Source: Aerococcus sp. Group 1
GTDB taxonomy: Bacteria > Bacillota > Bacilli > Lactobacillales > Aerococcaceae
DNA length: 64,000 nucleotides
Direction: 5' to 3'
NCBI RefSeq assembly: GCF_000193205.1
Contig: NC_015278.1
Span: 248,001 to 312,000, forward strand
A model generated the notes under the pieces. The model searched no databases. It was not told the DNA's origin and worked only from the letters and a program-made list of their open reading frames with translations. Positions 34,728 to 43,799 of the stretch are shown here, piece by piece; position 1 is the stretch's first letter; every line of letters starts with the position of its first letter. The position numbers and the translations under genes were made by a program.

Positions 34728-36731
34728 ATGATACTCATTTTAAGAAAAAAGGAGTGGGAAATCCTGAAAATTTTATGGAAAGACAGGAATCAATATACTA
34801 GTAGCCAAGAAATGGCCATGTTAATAGGTGCATCTGATAAAACTATTCGTAAATACACTAATTTTTTAAAGAGTAGTCTTAAAGGTCATGGAGCAGAAAT
34901 TCAAGCCAAACAGGGTAATGGCTATCAGCTAGTCATTACTCAACCAGTTATTTTTGCTGAATTTCGTGAACGAGAAACTAAGAAACACGCTGATTATAAA
35001 ATAGCGACCAATGTTGATGATAATTTCGATCGAAAAAAATATATCATTAATAAGTTGTTTTTAGAAAGCGTGATTTTAAAAAGGAATGAGATTGAGCAAG
35101 ACCTTCATATTAGTTCAACAGTAGTGTTTAAATTGATTGCTGATATTCGTTCTTTACTAGCCGAGTACGACATAAGCGTTGTTAACACAAAAAAAGGGTT
35201 AGAAATAAGGGGGAGTGAATTAAAACAAAGGCAATTTCTAATAGATTATTTCTTCTCTAGAAAATTTAATTCATCTTTTATGATTAATTTACAGAATACA
35301 GTTTTTGATTCTTCGATTAATCTGGGAGAAATAACAGTTATCGTACTAGATGAGATACGTAATGCAGACTTATACGTATCAGACTTTGTCATTGAAAATT
35401 CAATTGTTCATATTGCCTTAATGGTTCAAAGATTAAGGAATGGAAATACGCTTATGAGACATTTACTTGATGATTTAGATAAGCAAGGAAAAAATTATCA
35501 GGTAGCAAAAAATATATATGATCGTTTAGTAAGATCCTTTCCAGATATTCGTATACCGGAAGTTGAAGCTGAGTATATATCTATTCACCTAATTTCAAGG
35601 AATAATAAAAAATTAAGCATCAAAAATACGGAAGTTGATAAAGAAATAAAAACAGCTATTAATAATTTTTCTGAATTAGTGAATGGAAGGATACAAAATG
35701 ATTCCATACTTTATAAGGGGCTAGTTGATCACTTTAATCAATTATTAATTCGTTTACAAAATCAAATAGAAATTTCCAATCCAGTACTACGCGATGTTGA
35801 AAAATACTACAGTGAAGAATTAGCAATAACAAAAAAGAGCTTCCAATCGATAGCTGATATTTTAGACTACCCCATTAACGATAATGAATGGTCATATGTA
35901 ACTTTACACATGATAGCGGCGATGGAAAGATATTCTAATAGTCAAAAAATACGCGTGCTTATTATGTGTGCCACTGGTGTTGGTAGTGCACAAGTTATGA
36001 AGAACCGATTGGAACGTGAGTTTGGAAATGCCTTATCCATAAGTAAAGTTATTAGCTATTATGAGTTGGATAAGAAGGTTTTAAATGAAGTAGATTTAGT
36101 GATCTCTTCTATAAATGTTGACGGTCTTTACTTACCTGTTCCGGTTATAAATGTAAGCGTTATCATAAATGACTCTGATATTAGAAATATAAAAAAATTT
36201 GTAAATATAAAGACAGATAATAAAAGAAAATTAAGTAATAGTGACCATAAATACGAAAATATTCAGAATGAATATGTTTTCTATAATTGTTTTAGCGAAG
36301 ATCGATTTATTGTTACACATAAAGAAAACATAAATAAGGAAAAAATGCTTTCTCACATGATTGCACTATTGGAAGACAACCCTCAAACGAATTTTAATGA
36401 GATGTTTTTAAGAGAAATCAAAATAAGAGAAACGTATGGGCCTATTATCTTTAATAATATATTAGCTATTCCACATCCGACAAAGCCTTTAACTAAAGAT
36501 GAAAAAATTGTAGTAGCGATTATAAAAAAGGGCCTATATTGGGATAGCGAAAACCCTAATATACGATTTATCTTTTTATTGTCTCCTTCGATTACCAATA
36601 ATAAAAATATGAGGCAAGTAAGTAATTCCTTAGCAAAGATTATAGAAAATAAGAGCCTTGAAGATGAGCTTCTAAACATTAATAACTATAATGATTTTAA
36701 AAATATAATGCTAAAAATTTTAAGTTTGTAA
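34728..36731 (+). CDS. LicR/CelR-type PRD regulator of the cellobiose operon
   Basis: This is an activator of 667 residues with two N-terminal helix-turn-helix segments (LIGASDKTIRKYTNFLK), two PRD regions, an EIIB-like domain with the cysteine in LIMCATGVGSAQ, and an EIIA-like domain with the histidine in ILAIPHPTKP. This is the layout of LicR/CelR, which activate beta-glucoside PTS operons. The ATG at 34728 directly touches its ribosome site aggag, which is unusually close; a rare downstream ATT start is conceivable. It is within the operon between the hydrolases and the PTS genes. Confidence 0.87.
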   Translation: MILILRKKEWEILKILWKDRNQYTSSQEMAMLIGASDKTIRKYTNFLKSSLKGHGAEIQAKQGNGYQLVITQPVIFAEFRERETKKHADYKIATNVDDNFDRKKYIINKLFLESVILKRNEIEQDLHISSTVVFKLIADIRSLLAEYDISVVNTKKGLEIRGSELKQRQFLIDYFFSRKFNSSFMINLQNTVFDSSINLGEITVIVLDEIRNADLYVSDFVIENSIVHIALMVQRLRNGNTLMRHLLDDLDKQGKNYQVAKNIYDRLVRSFPDIRIPEVEAEYISIHLISRNNKKLSIKNTEVDKEIKTAINNFSELVNGRIQNDSILYKGLVDHFNQLLIRLQNQIEISNPVLRDVEKYYSEELAITKKSFQSIADILDYPINDNEWSYVTLHMIAAMERYSNSQKIRVLIMCATGVGSAQVMKNRLEREFGNALSISKVISYYELDKKVLNEVDLVISSINVDGLYLPVPVINVSVIINDSDIRNIKKFVNIKTDNKRKLSNSDHKYENIQNEYVFYNCFSEDRFIVTHKENINKEKMLSHMIALLEDNPQTNFNEMFLREIKIRETYGPIIFNNILAIPHPTKPLTKDEKIVVAIIKKGLYWDSENPNIRFIFLLSPSITNNKNMRQVSNSLAKIIENKSLEDELLNINNYNDFKNIMLKILSL

Positions 36732-36749
36732 TAAGAAAGAGGTATATAT

Positions 36750-37061
36750 ATGAAAACGATTATGCTCGTATGTAATGCTGGAATGTCTACAAGTTTATTA
36801 GTCACTAAAATGCAAAAAGCAGCAGAAAAACTGGACCAAAATTTTGATATTTTTGCTATACCACTTTCTGAAGTAGAGGAGAATGTTGCTAATAAAGATA
36901 TTGATGTCTTACTAGTTGGCCCTCAAGTGAAGTTTATGAAGAATGAATATGAAAAAGCATACGGAGACAAATTAAAAGTGGATTCTATTAATATGCAAGA
37001 CTATGGGACCATGAATGGGGAAAAAGTTCTCAATGCAGCTATTGAATTAATGGAGAAGTAG
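36750..37061 (+). CDS. celA: PTS lactose/cellobiose-family EIIB
   Basis: This is an EIIB of 103 residues. The phosphocysteine is in IMLVCNAGMSTSLL near the N terminus, the signature of the cellobiose/lactose class. It passes phosphate from the EIIA at 37065-37390 to the beta-glucoside at the EIIC at 37854-39233. The ribosome site agaaagagg is present. Confidence 0.9.
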   Translation: MKTIMLVCNAGMSTSLLVTKMQKAAEKLDQNFDIFAIPLSEVEENVANKDIDVLLVGPQVKFMKNEYEKAYGDKLKVDSINMQDYGTMNGEKVLNAAIELMEK

Positions 37062-37064
37062 CAA

Positions 37065-37390
37065 ATGAGCGATGAACAATATCTACAAGACATCATGGGA
37101 TTGATCATGTATTCAGGTGATGCTAAAGGAAAGGCTATTGAAGCTATACAGGCTGCCAAAAAAATAATTTTATCTTGGCAGAAGAAAAATTTAAAGAAGC
37201 AACTGTCTCTTTAAATACTGCTCATAAATCTCAAACTGGTCTTCTAACGGCAGAAGCGCAAGGAGAAAAATTGGATATCAATTTATTAATGATTCATGGA
37301 CAGGACCATTTAATGACAGCTATCACTTTTATTGATCTCGCTAAAGAAATTGTCGAAGTCTATGAAAGAAAAGCTCAGGAAGCTAACTAG
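37065..37390 (+). pseudogene. celC: PTS lactose/cellobiose-family EIIA, frameshifted
   Basis: The ATG at 37065 opens a frame with IMGLIMYSGDAKGKAIEAI, typical of the all-helical lactose-class EIIA. It then runs into a wrong frame after the seven-A run at 37158-37164. The proper frame continues with LAEEKFKEA and the active-site histidine region LMIHGQDHLMTA to a stop at 37388-37390. One extra A gives an unbroken protein of about 108 residues, the normal size, so the damage is one base. As read, the EIIA lacks its active histidine. Confidence 0.85.
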
Positions 37391-37399
37391 GTGGGTGTC

Positions 37400-37870
37400 A
37401 TGCAAGTAGAGAGAATATACCATATAACGGCTGAAGCTTTCTTTTTGGAGCTGAAAAAATTAGCAATCAATGATTTTGAGGTGAATACAGGAGAAATTTT
37501 TCCTTCTGACCAGTCTCTAAAAGGATTAAAATACATAAAAAACTTTGGTAAGAATAATGCTAATCAGGCAAGAGTTGAAATAACAAAATTTGAACCATTT
37601 AAAATATACGAAAGTTTAATTAAGTCAAATAGAGGAAGCCAAGTGATCACTTATTCAATTGAAGAAAAAGATAGTAATTCAATTGGTGTGACCTATAATG
37701 AAAAATTAGAAGATATAGATTTCTTTACAAAAATCAACTATAAATTATTACTTCCTTTTATGAAAAAGAGGCTAAAAAAGAATATAGAAAACAGGCTTGA
37801 TTATATAGCGGATAGAGCTATTGAAAGTGAAGATAAAGTGATGGGGGATAAAAATGAGTTTTCAAGATAA
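37400..37870 (+). CDS. DUF3284-family protein
   Basis: The protein has 156 residues. It is predicted soluble, begins QVERIYHITAEAFFLELK and is rich in lysine near the end (FMKKRLKKNIENRL). Its size, sequence and place between EIIA and EIIC of a cellobiose-type PTS fit the DUF3284 family, whose function is unknown; the fold is likely SRPBCC-like. I chose the ATG at 37400 over a GTG at 37391. The end of the gene overlaps the EIIC start by 17 bases, suggesting translational coupling. Confidence 0.7.
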   Translation: MQVERIYHITAEAFFLELKKLAINDFEVNTGEIFPSDQSLKGLKYIKNFGKNNANQARVEITKFEPFKIYESLIKSNRGSQVITYSIEEKDSNSIGVTYNEKLEDIDFFTKINYKLLLPFMKKRLKKNIENRLDYIADRAIESEDKVMGDKNEFSR

Positions 37871-39233
37871 ATTTATGGAGATATCCGGACGAATAGGCTC
37901 TGAAAAGCACTTGGTAGCAATTCGTGACTCATTTGTAGCAATGATGCCAATTACTATGGCTGGATCAATTGCAGTCTTATTAAATGTGTTCTTTAGAGAT
38001 ATACCGACTAATTTAGGCTGGGATAATTTTGTAAATACAGTCCAACCACTTATAGATATAAATGGCTATGTATATTTTGGAACGATTACCATTATGGCCT
38101 TATTCTTTGTATTTACACTAGGTTATAATTTATCAGTTGCATATAAAGTAAATGGTCTATCTGGTGGTATTATTGCTTTTTCATCATTTATTGCCACTAT
38201 TCCACAAATTGCAACTATTTCTTCGGATATTAGTGGAGCAAGTAATGAAGCAGTAAATGTTCTTAAGGATATAGGGTTAACCATTACAGAAAATGATGGA
38301 ACTACTCTCATGGAAGCTAGCGGCTTAGGAGCTATTCAACTATCATATGTTGGAGCAACCGGTTTATTCACCGCTTTGGCTATTGGATTTCTTTCAACAA
38401 TGATCTATATTTGGTTAACTAAGAAAAATCTAACGATTAAATTACCTGAGAGTGTTCCACCTGCTGTTAACAAAGCATTTGCAGCTATTATACCAGGACT
38501 TATAGCAATATATGCTTCTTCAATAGTAGCCTACGGTGTTTATAAGTTATCAGGAATACCTTTGAATAATTTAATTTCTACATATGTACAACAACCTTTA
38601 ATGGGACTTTCTCAAGGTGCCGGAAGCGTTATATTATTAGCTTTCTTGGTACAACTTTTCTGGTTCTTTGGCTTACATGGGCATAATGTTTTAGCTCCTA
38701 TTATGGATGGAATTTACTTAGCAGCTTTAAATGAAAATACCGCGGTTTATGAGACTACAAGAAGTATTGCCGAATTACCATGGACCTGGACAAGAGGCTC
38801 CTTTGATGCCTATTGTCAAATGGGAGGATCGGGAGTGACTTTAGCCTTAATTTTAGCCATTTTCTTCTTTTCAAAACGCGAAGAGTATAAGACAGTATCC
38901 AAGCTGTCATTCCCTATGGGAGTTTTTAATATAAATGAACCAATGATTTTTGGGATACCTATCGTTTTAAATCCATTATTCGTTATTCCATGGCTTATTA
39001 TTCCACCAATTTGCGCTGGTATAGCATACTTTGCAACAGCAGTCGGTTGGATACCTCCTGTATTCTTAGCAGTACCTTGGATTACTCCACCAGGACTATA
39101 TGCCTATTTAGCTACAGGGGGAAGTATTGGAGCAGCTTTAGTTTCATTATTTAATATGTTTATTGCTTTTCTAATCTATATTCCATTTGTACTGAATGCC
39201 AATAAAGTTAAGACTGTAGAAGAGGAAGAGTAA
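37854..39233 (+). CDS. celB: PTS cellobiose-family EIIC permease
   Basis: This is a membrane protein of 459 residues with about ten hydrophobic segments, the length of CelB-type EIIC. Family motifs include FGLHGHNVLAPIMD and FNINEPMIFGIPIVLNP. It transports the beta-glucoside that EIIB phosphorylates. A ggggg ribosome site precedes its ATG, which lies inside the end of the DUF3284 gene. Confidence 0.92.
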   Translation: MSFQDKFMEISGRIGSEKHLVAIRDSFVAMMPITMAGSIAVLLNVFFRDIPTNLGWDNFVNTVQPLIDINGYVYFGTITIMALFFVFTLGYNLSVAYKVNGLSGGIIAFSSFIATIPQIATISSDISGASNEAVNVLKDIGLTITENDGTTLMEASGLGAIQLSYVGATGLFTALAIGFLSTMIYIWLTKKNLTIKLPESVPPAVNKAFAAIIPGLIAIYASSIVAYGVYKLSGIPLNNLISTYVQQPLMGLSQGAGSVILLAFLVQLFWFFGLHGHNVLAPIMDGIYLAALNENTAVYETTRSIAELPWTWTRGSFDAYCQMGGSGVTLALILAIFFFSKREEYKTVSKLSFPMGVFNINEPMIFGIPIVLNPLFVIPWLIIPPICAGIAYFATAVGWIPPVFLAVPWITPPGLYAYLATGGSIGAALVSLFNMFIAFLIYIPFVLNANKVKTVEEEE

Positions 39234-39235
39234 TA

Positions 39236-39391
39236 GTGAATAATAATCGTTTAAAGTGGTATTTGTTTATAATAGCCCTTGGACTTTTTATTATTTGCAT
39301 GAGCTACACTGTATCTAGGCCTCTTTTAAGTATTATATTTGGTTTAGCGCTGATATTATTTGGATTTATAAAGATAATGAAAAGAAGATAA
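39236..39391 (+). CDS. 51-residue membrane protein after the cellobiose EIIC
   Basis: A GTG start two bases after the EIIC stop opens a 51-codon frame. The product starts with a polar stretch (NNNRLKW), has two hydrophobic segments (residues about 8-22 and 29-44) separated by a short polar turn, and ends with KIMKRR. gaggaag ahead of the GTG could serve as ribosome site. A terminator follows 9 bases after its stop, so it completes the operon. The family is not recognised; short size keeps confidence moderate. Confidence 0.55.
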   Translation: MNNNRLKWYLFIIALGLFIICMSYTVSRPLLSIIFGLALILFGFIKIMKRR

Positions 39392-39400
39392 ACACTATGA

Positions 39401-39433
39401 CCGAGTTGGGTGATACCAACTCGGCCTTTTTTT
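39401..39433 (+). terminator. rho-independent terminator of the cellobiose-type operon
   Basis: CCGAGTTGG (39401-39409) pairs perfectly with CCAACTCGG (39416-39424), followed by CC and seven T. Confidence 0.92.
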
Positions 39434-39878
39434 GAGTGACTCGGGATGAGAATTAACTCAAAGTTCATTATAGTTTTTGTTTCTGAATCTTTTCTATTCA
39501 AAAATACCTCCAAATGTATACTAACCACCCAACAATAAAGAAAAATTTACAAAAAGCTGTTCAACCTATGTTTCCCGATGTTTTGTTTTATATAACTGAA
39601 TAATATTTATTATATTACTTGGATTTCTTTACATATTTTTCGCCAGCTTAACGTAAACTACATTGTATTTTTACTTCAATTTTACATGAAATTGCTACAA
39701 TGAATTTGTTAAAAAGAAACTGTGGTGTCAGAAAGTAAGCATTCCTGTAAAGAGAAAATATGCTATTCGACTGATATCTATTATATAAAGGTCAGGCAAG
39801 CTCTAACTGTCATCATTTTATTGTAGCGTCGCCAAATAAACGGATAACTAGCATTTTAATTTGTGGAGGATTCGTGTA
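39434..39878 (+). other. 445-base region before the ABC transporter; no gene seen
   Basis: This AT-rich stretch has no open frame with a start and ribosome site that I can support. The last 180 bases are less AT-rich and may be a long untranslated leader of the binding-protein gene. I do not recognise a known riboswitch or a convincing Fur box in it. Confidence 0.4.
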
Positions 39879-40931
39879 ATGAAAAAGTTGTTTAAACCCT
39901 TATTATTACTGTTTACTTTTATCTTTCTTTTTGGTTGTTCTACAGCTGAGCAGCCTAGTGATTCAAACAACACGGGATCGAGCTCAGGTCAATCCGAAGA
40001 AAGCCATTCTGCTTCAGGTGAATTTGTTCTTTATACTTCTCAACCTGAAGAAGACATCAATAAATTGGTTGCAGAATTCAATAAAGAGTATCCCGATATA
40101 AAGGTGAATATATTCCGTTCAGGTACCGAAGAAGTTATTTCAAAAGTTATGGCGGAAAAGGAGACTGGAGACATTTTAGCAGATGCATTGCTTGTTTCGG
40201 ATAGTTTTACATTCGATCAATTAGCAAATGAAGATCTGCTTCAGTCCTATGAGTCCCCTGAACTTGATAAGATTCCTAGCGACTATGTGCATCCTGATTT
40301 TAAGTATACAGGGACAAAATTAATTGTGACTGGTATAGCAGTGAATACAGATATGGTAGATGCTAATGAAATCGAAGGCTTTAAAAGTATGACTGATTCC
40401 AAGTATAAAGGCATGCCAATGATCCCAAGTCCCTTGTATTCAGGAGCGGCTTCTCTAAACCTATCGATCTTGACCCAGGATGGTAATTTGGGTTGGGATT
40501 TCTATGAAGACCTTAAAGCTAACGATGTCTTTGTCGGGCAAGGGAATGGGACTGTTCGAGATGCGCTACTTAATGGTCAGCAAGGCATGGGGATGTTAGT
40601 GGATTATATGGCAATCCGCGCCAAAAACGATGGGGCACCTATTGAATTTGTTTACCCAGAAGAGGGAGCTCTCTATGTTACAGAGCCGATCGGAATTATT
40701 AATGGGGCGAAAAATGCAGAATTAGCCCAATATTTTGTTGATTTTATTCTTTCACAAAGAGGCCAAGAAGTCACTGCAGAAATTGGTTACACACCAGTTC
40801 GTGAAGGCGTTCAAGCACCTGAGGGGCTAAAAGGGGTTTCTGATATTAAAACCATGGGCTATGACTCTGATAAGGTATTGGAAACACGTGATGCAGATAA
40901 GGAAAGATTTGCAGAATTATTCGGTCAATAA
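39879..40931 (+). CDS. ABC transporter substrate-binding lipoprotein (Fe3+/phosphonate/sugar-phosphate class)
   Basis: The protein has 350 residues with a lipoprotein signal (FIFLFGCSTAE, cysteine near residue 21) and a Ser/Asn/Gly-rich linker to about residue 47. It then has a periplasmic-binding fold starting FVLYTSQPEEDINKLV as in FutA/AfuA/PhnS-like proteins. It would hold an external ligand for the permease encoded next. I chose the ATG at 39879 after ggagg; a TTG at 39861 is upstream of the ribosome site. Ferric iron, 2-aminoethylphosphonate, thiamine-like or hexose-phosphate ligands all occur in the family; I cannot choose. Confidence 0.82.
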   Translation: MKKLFKPLLLLFTFIFLFGCSTAEQPSDSNNTGSSSGQSEESHSASGEFVLYTSQPEEDINKLVAEFNKEYPDIKVNIFRSGTEEVISKVMAEKETGDILADALLVSDSFTFDQLANEDLLQSYESPELDKIPSDYVHPDFKYTGTKLIVTGIAVNTDMVDANEIEGFKSMTDSKYKGMPMIPSPLYSGAASLNLSILTQDGNLGWDFYEDLKANDVFVGQGNGTVRDALLNGQQGMGMLVDYMAIRAKNDGAPIEFVYPEEGALYVTEPIGIINGAKNAELAQYFVDFILSQRGQEVTAEIGYTPVREGVQAPEGLKGVSDIKTMGYDSDKVLETRDADKERFAELFGQ

Positions 40932-40956
40932 AAATTATTTAATTGAATAGACAGAG

Positions 40957-40992
40957 GAAAAGGTTAAGGAAGGTTTTGTCTTTAGCCTTTTC
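40957..40992 (+). terminator. hairpin between binding-protein and permease genes
   Basis: GAAAAGGTTAAGG (40957-40969) pairs with CTTTAGCCTTTTC (40980-40992; 11 of 13 positions), followed by TTTAT. It could reduce read-through so that more binding protein than permease is made. Confidence 0.55.
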
Positions 40993-41014
40993 TTTATATG
41001 AAAGAGTGAACATC

Positions 41015-42700
41015 ATGCAAAAGCAACATTCCAAATTATCTTGGCGATTTATCTTTTCCTTTATTGCCTTAATAGTTTTTATCTTCCCCTTACTTACCAT
41101 AATAATGAAGGGGATTGAGACACCAACCGGGCTTGGTTTTGACAATTTTTTGCTTATTTTCGAATCAAACCGTACATTTCAAGCCATTAAAAATACTTTA
41201 ATATTAGGCATTGGATCAACCTGTATTTCCTTTATTTTGGGTCTATTGGTAGCCATCATTGTTGCCTATACCAATATTCGCTTTAAAAGAACTTTTGAAC
41301 TATTAACCATTCTGCCATTTGTTATTCCGGGTTATATTATGACGCTATCTTGGACATCTGTTTTTGCCTTTAATAGTCCAATTAATAGCCTCTTAACTCA
41401 GTTAGAACTTCCTATTGTCAATTTGTATTCAATGGGGGGAATGATCTTTATATTAGGACTTAGTAATGCCGCTCTTGTCTATTTAAATGTCATTGATATC
41501 TTAAAGAAAATTCCTATTGAACAAGAATGGGCTTCGCGTGTATCTGGATATAACATGGTAGCAACGCTTAAAAATATCAACTTGCCCTCCGCTAAGTATG
41601 GAATAGCAAATGGGATTATTTTAGCCTTCTTAAGTGCTATTGATAATTTTGCTATTGTTTCTACATTGGGAACGCCTAGTGGGATTCCTGTGTTAAGTAC
41701 CTATATTTACGAAAAAGCGATTGGTTTTGGGTCGCATAGCTTTAATGAGGCTGCCGTTCTCTCTATCATTTTGTCAGTTATTGGTTTTACTGGAGTAGCC
41801 TTTAGGGCTTATATGCTAAGAAAATCTCTTGTTATTGATACGCAGAGACCTCGCGCTAATGATCGTATTCAGTTAAGTTCTAAATATAGAAGAACGCTCG
41901 AAGGAATAATGTTTATCATTTTACTCACATTAAACATTCTTCCTTTAGTAACTATGTTCTTCTCATCCTTACAAGTTGGTTATAGCAGAAGTATTTTTGA
42001 TATATCCAATATGGCTTTGGACAACTATGCCTTTATCTTCCAAACTCCTTCCATGTATAACGGCTTTTGGAACAGCTTTATCTTAACGACCTTAGCCATT
42101 TTAGTCTGTTTAATGTTAAGTATTTTTGCCACCTATTACAAGTCACGCATCGATTCAAAAGCAACATCCTTATTGGAGCTGGGCGCCTCGATTACTTATT
42201 CAACGCCTGGGATTGTTCTGGCTTTAAGCATGATTCTTTATTGGAGTAACATCCCTAATGTTTATGGCAGCTTATTGATCCTATTTATTGCTTACATCAC
42301 ACGCTACTTCCTGGTGATTTTTAACGGCTCATCCACAGCGATTACTAGTATTCCTTTCTACTTGGAAGAAGCGGCACAGATTTCAGGGTCAAAGAAGCCT
42401 CAAATTTGGCGCAGGATTATTTTACCCTTGATGAAAGGGCAACTATTATCGAGTTCCTTCTTAATGTTTAGCAGTGCATTGACGGAATTAACTTTATCCT
42501 CCTTGTTAGCTGTTGCCAATACGAAAACGATTGGATTAACGATTTATAATTTACAAACCAGTGGCGATGTCAATACTGCTCAAGCTTATTCTGTTTTACT
42601 GACCTTATTCATTTTATTACTCTTATATTGTAGAAATTATTTACTAGGCAAGGAGGAAAAATCAATTGACGGATCAAATGAAAATTACTCAGTTAAGTAA
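41015..42700 (+). CDS. ABC transporter permease, fused double domain (FbpB-like)
   Basis: The protein has 561 residues and about twelve membrane segments. It consists of two permease halves, each with an EAA-type loop: IPIEQEWASRVSGYN in the first and LEEAAQISGSKKPQIWRRI in the second. This tandem layout is that of FbpB/AfuB and related importers. I chose the ATG at 41015 with gaaagag before it; the open frame from 40943 runs through the hairpin. Its end overlaps the ATPase start by 35 bases. Confidence 0.87.
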   Translation: MQKQHSKLSWRFIFSFIALIVFIFPLLTIIMKGIETPTGLGFDNFLLIFESNRTFQAIKNTLILGIGSTCISFILGLLVAIIVAYTNIRFKRTFELLTILPFVIPGYIMTLSWTSVFAFNSPINSLLTQLELPIVNLYSMGGMIFILGLSNAALVYLNVIDILKKIPIEQEWASRVSGYNMVATLKNINLPSAKYGIANGIILAFLSAIDNFAIVSTLGTPSGIPVLSTYIYEKAIGFGSHSFNEAAVLSIILSVIGFTGVAFRAYMLRKSLVIDTQRPRANDRIQLSSKYRRTLEGIMFIILLTLNILPLVTMFFSSLQVGYSRSIFDISNMALDNYAFIFQTPSMYNGFWNSFILTTLAILVCLMLSIFATYYKSRIDSKATSLLELGASITYSTPGIVLALSMILYWSNIPNVYGSLLILFIAYITRYFLVIFNGSSTAITSIPFYLEEAAQISGSKKPQIWRRIILPLMKGQLLSSSFLMFSSALTELTLSSLLAVANTKTIGLTIYNLQTSGDVNTAQAYSVLLTLFILLLLYCRNYLLGKEEKSIDGSNENYSVK

Positions 42701-43714
42701 GACCTATGGGAATAATGTGGCATTGAATAATATATCTGTTTCATTTGATAAGGGTGAATTCATTGCTATTTTAGGGCCTTCAGGTTGCGGGAAGACGACC
42801 TTCTTACAGTCAATCGCTGGTTTTTTAACTCCAGATGCAGGCACCATTCAATTAGGGGATAAACTTCTCTATCAGGAAGGTGAAAGTGTGCCTGTGGAAG
42901 AAAGAGGGTTTGGCATGGTATTCCAACATTTTGCTCTTTGGCCACATATGTCAGTCTTTGAGCATTTACTATACCCATTAAATAGCTCTGTACTTGAGAA
43001 GCAATTTAGTAAGGAAGAAAAAAAGCAACGAATCAATAAAACTTTAGACATGCTCCAACTACAGAATCTTAAAAATCGCTATCCTCATGAATTATCTGGG
43101 GGACAAAAACAGCGTGTCTCTCTGGGAAGAGCTTTGGTTTCTGGCCCAAATGTTTTACTCATGGACGAGCCCCTCAGTGCCTTAGATGCCTATTTAAAAG
43201 ATTCCATGATTCATGAAATTAAAAAATACACCAAACCGTTGGAGCTACTTTTCTCTACGTGACACATGATCAATTAGAAGCCATGGCTTTAGCAGATCGC
43301 ATTGTCGTGATGAACAATGGCGAAATATCTCAAATAGATACCCCTTATAATCTCTATCATGCCCCGGCTAATGACTTTGTCGCCCAATTCATCGGGAGAT
43401 CGTCCATAGTGAAAGGAACATGGAATAGGGGAGAATTCACCCCTGAAAATGGGGTAAAGGCCCTGTGGAAGAAAAAGCAAATTGATAATTATTTTGTTGA
43501 GCGTAATATCTATCCGGTTAAAGCAGAAGAATTTATTCTCAACAAGCAAGAAAAGGGGATCCCAGGAATAGTTACAGACAAGCAATTTATGGGGCAATAT
43601 ATCAAGTATTTAGTTCAGTTCAAATATGAGAAGGAAATGGTCGTTGAGGTTATTTCCTCTGCTGATGATATAGCTGTTGATGTCAATGACCTAGTATTTT
43701 TGGACGTGGAATAA
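42666..43714 (+). pseudogene. ABC transporter ATP-binding protein, frameshifted
   Basis: A TTG start at 42666, nine bases after aggagg, opens a frame with Walker A GPSGCGKTT, the signature LSGGQKQRVSLGRAL and Walker B VLLMDEPLSALDA. The frame fails after a six-A run near 43221-43226. The next frame carries the H-loop ([18 protein letters not shown]) and a C-terminal TOBE-like domain. One extra A joins them through [16 protein letters not shown] into about 350 residues, normal for FbpC/PotA-type ATPases. It energises the permease encoded upstream. As read, the H-loop is lost and import would fail. Confidence 0.87.
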
Positions 43715-43744
43715 TGGTCAGTTACTGAATAGCTGCTAAAAAAT

Positions 43745-43794
43745 AAACCAGCGAAGATCCTGAGACTTTTGCCCCAGACTCTGCGCTGGTTTTT
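43745..43794. terminator. bidirectional terminator between ABC operon and HAD gene
   Basis: AAACCAGCG (43745-43753) pairs with CGCTGGTTT (43784-43792) around a long internal region, with A- and T-runs outside. A similar hairpin with the same outer stem lies at 50656-50704. Confidence 0.75.
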
Positions 43795-43799
43795 ATATT

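Noticed and set aside
39434..39878. Riboswitch or Fur box in the ABC operon leader
   Set aside because: No known aptamer layout or convincing palindromic box could be identified by eye.
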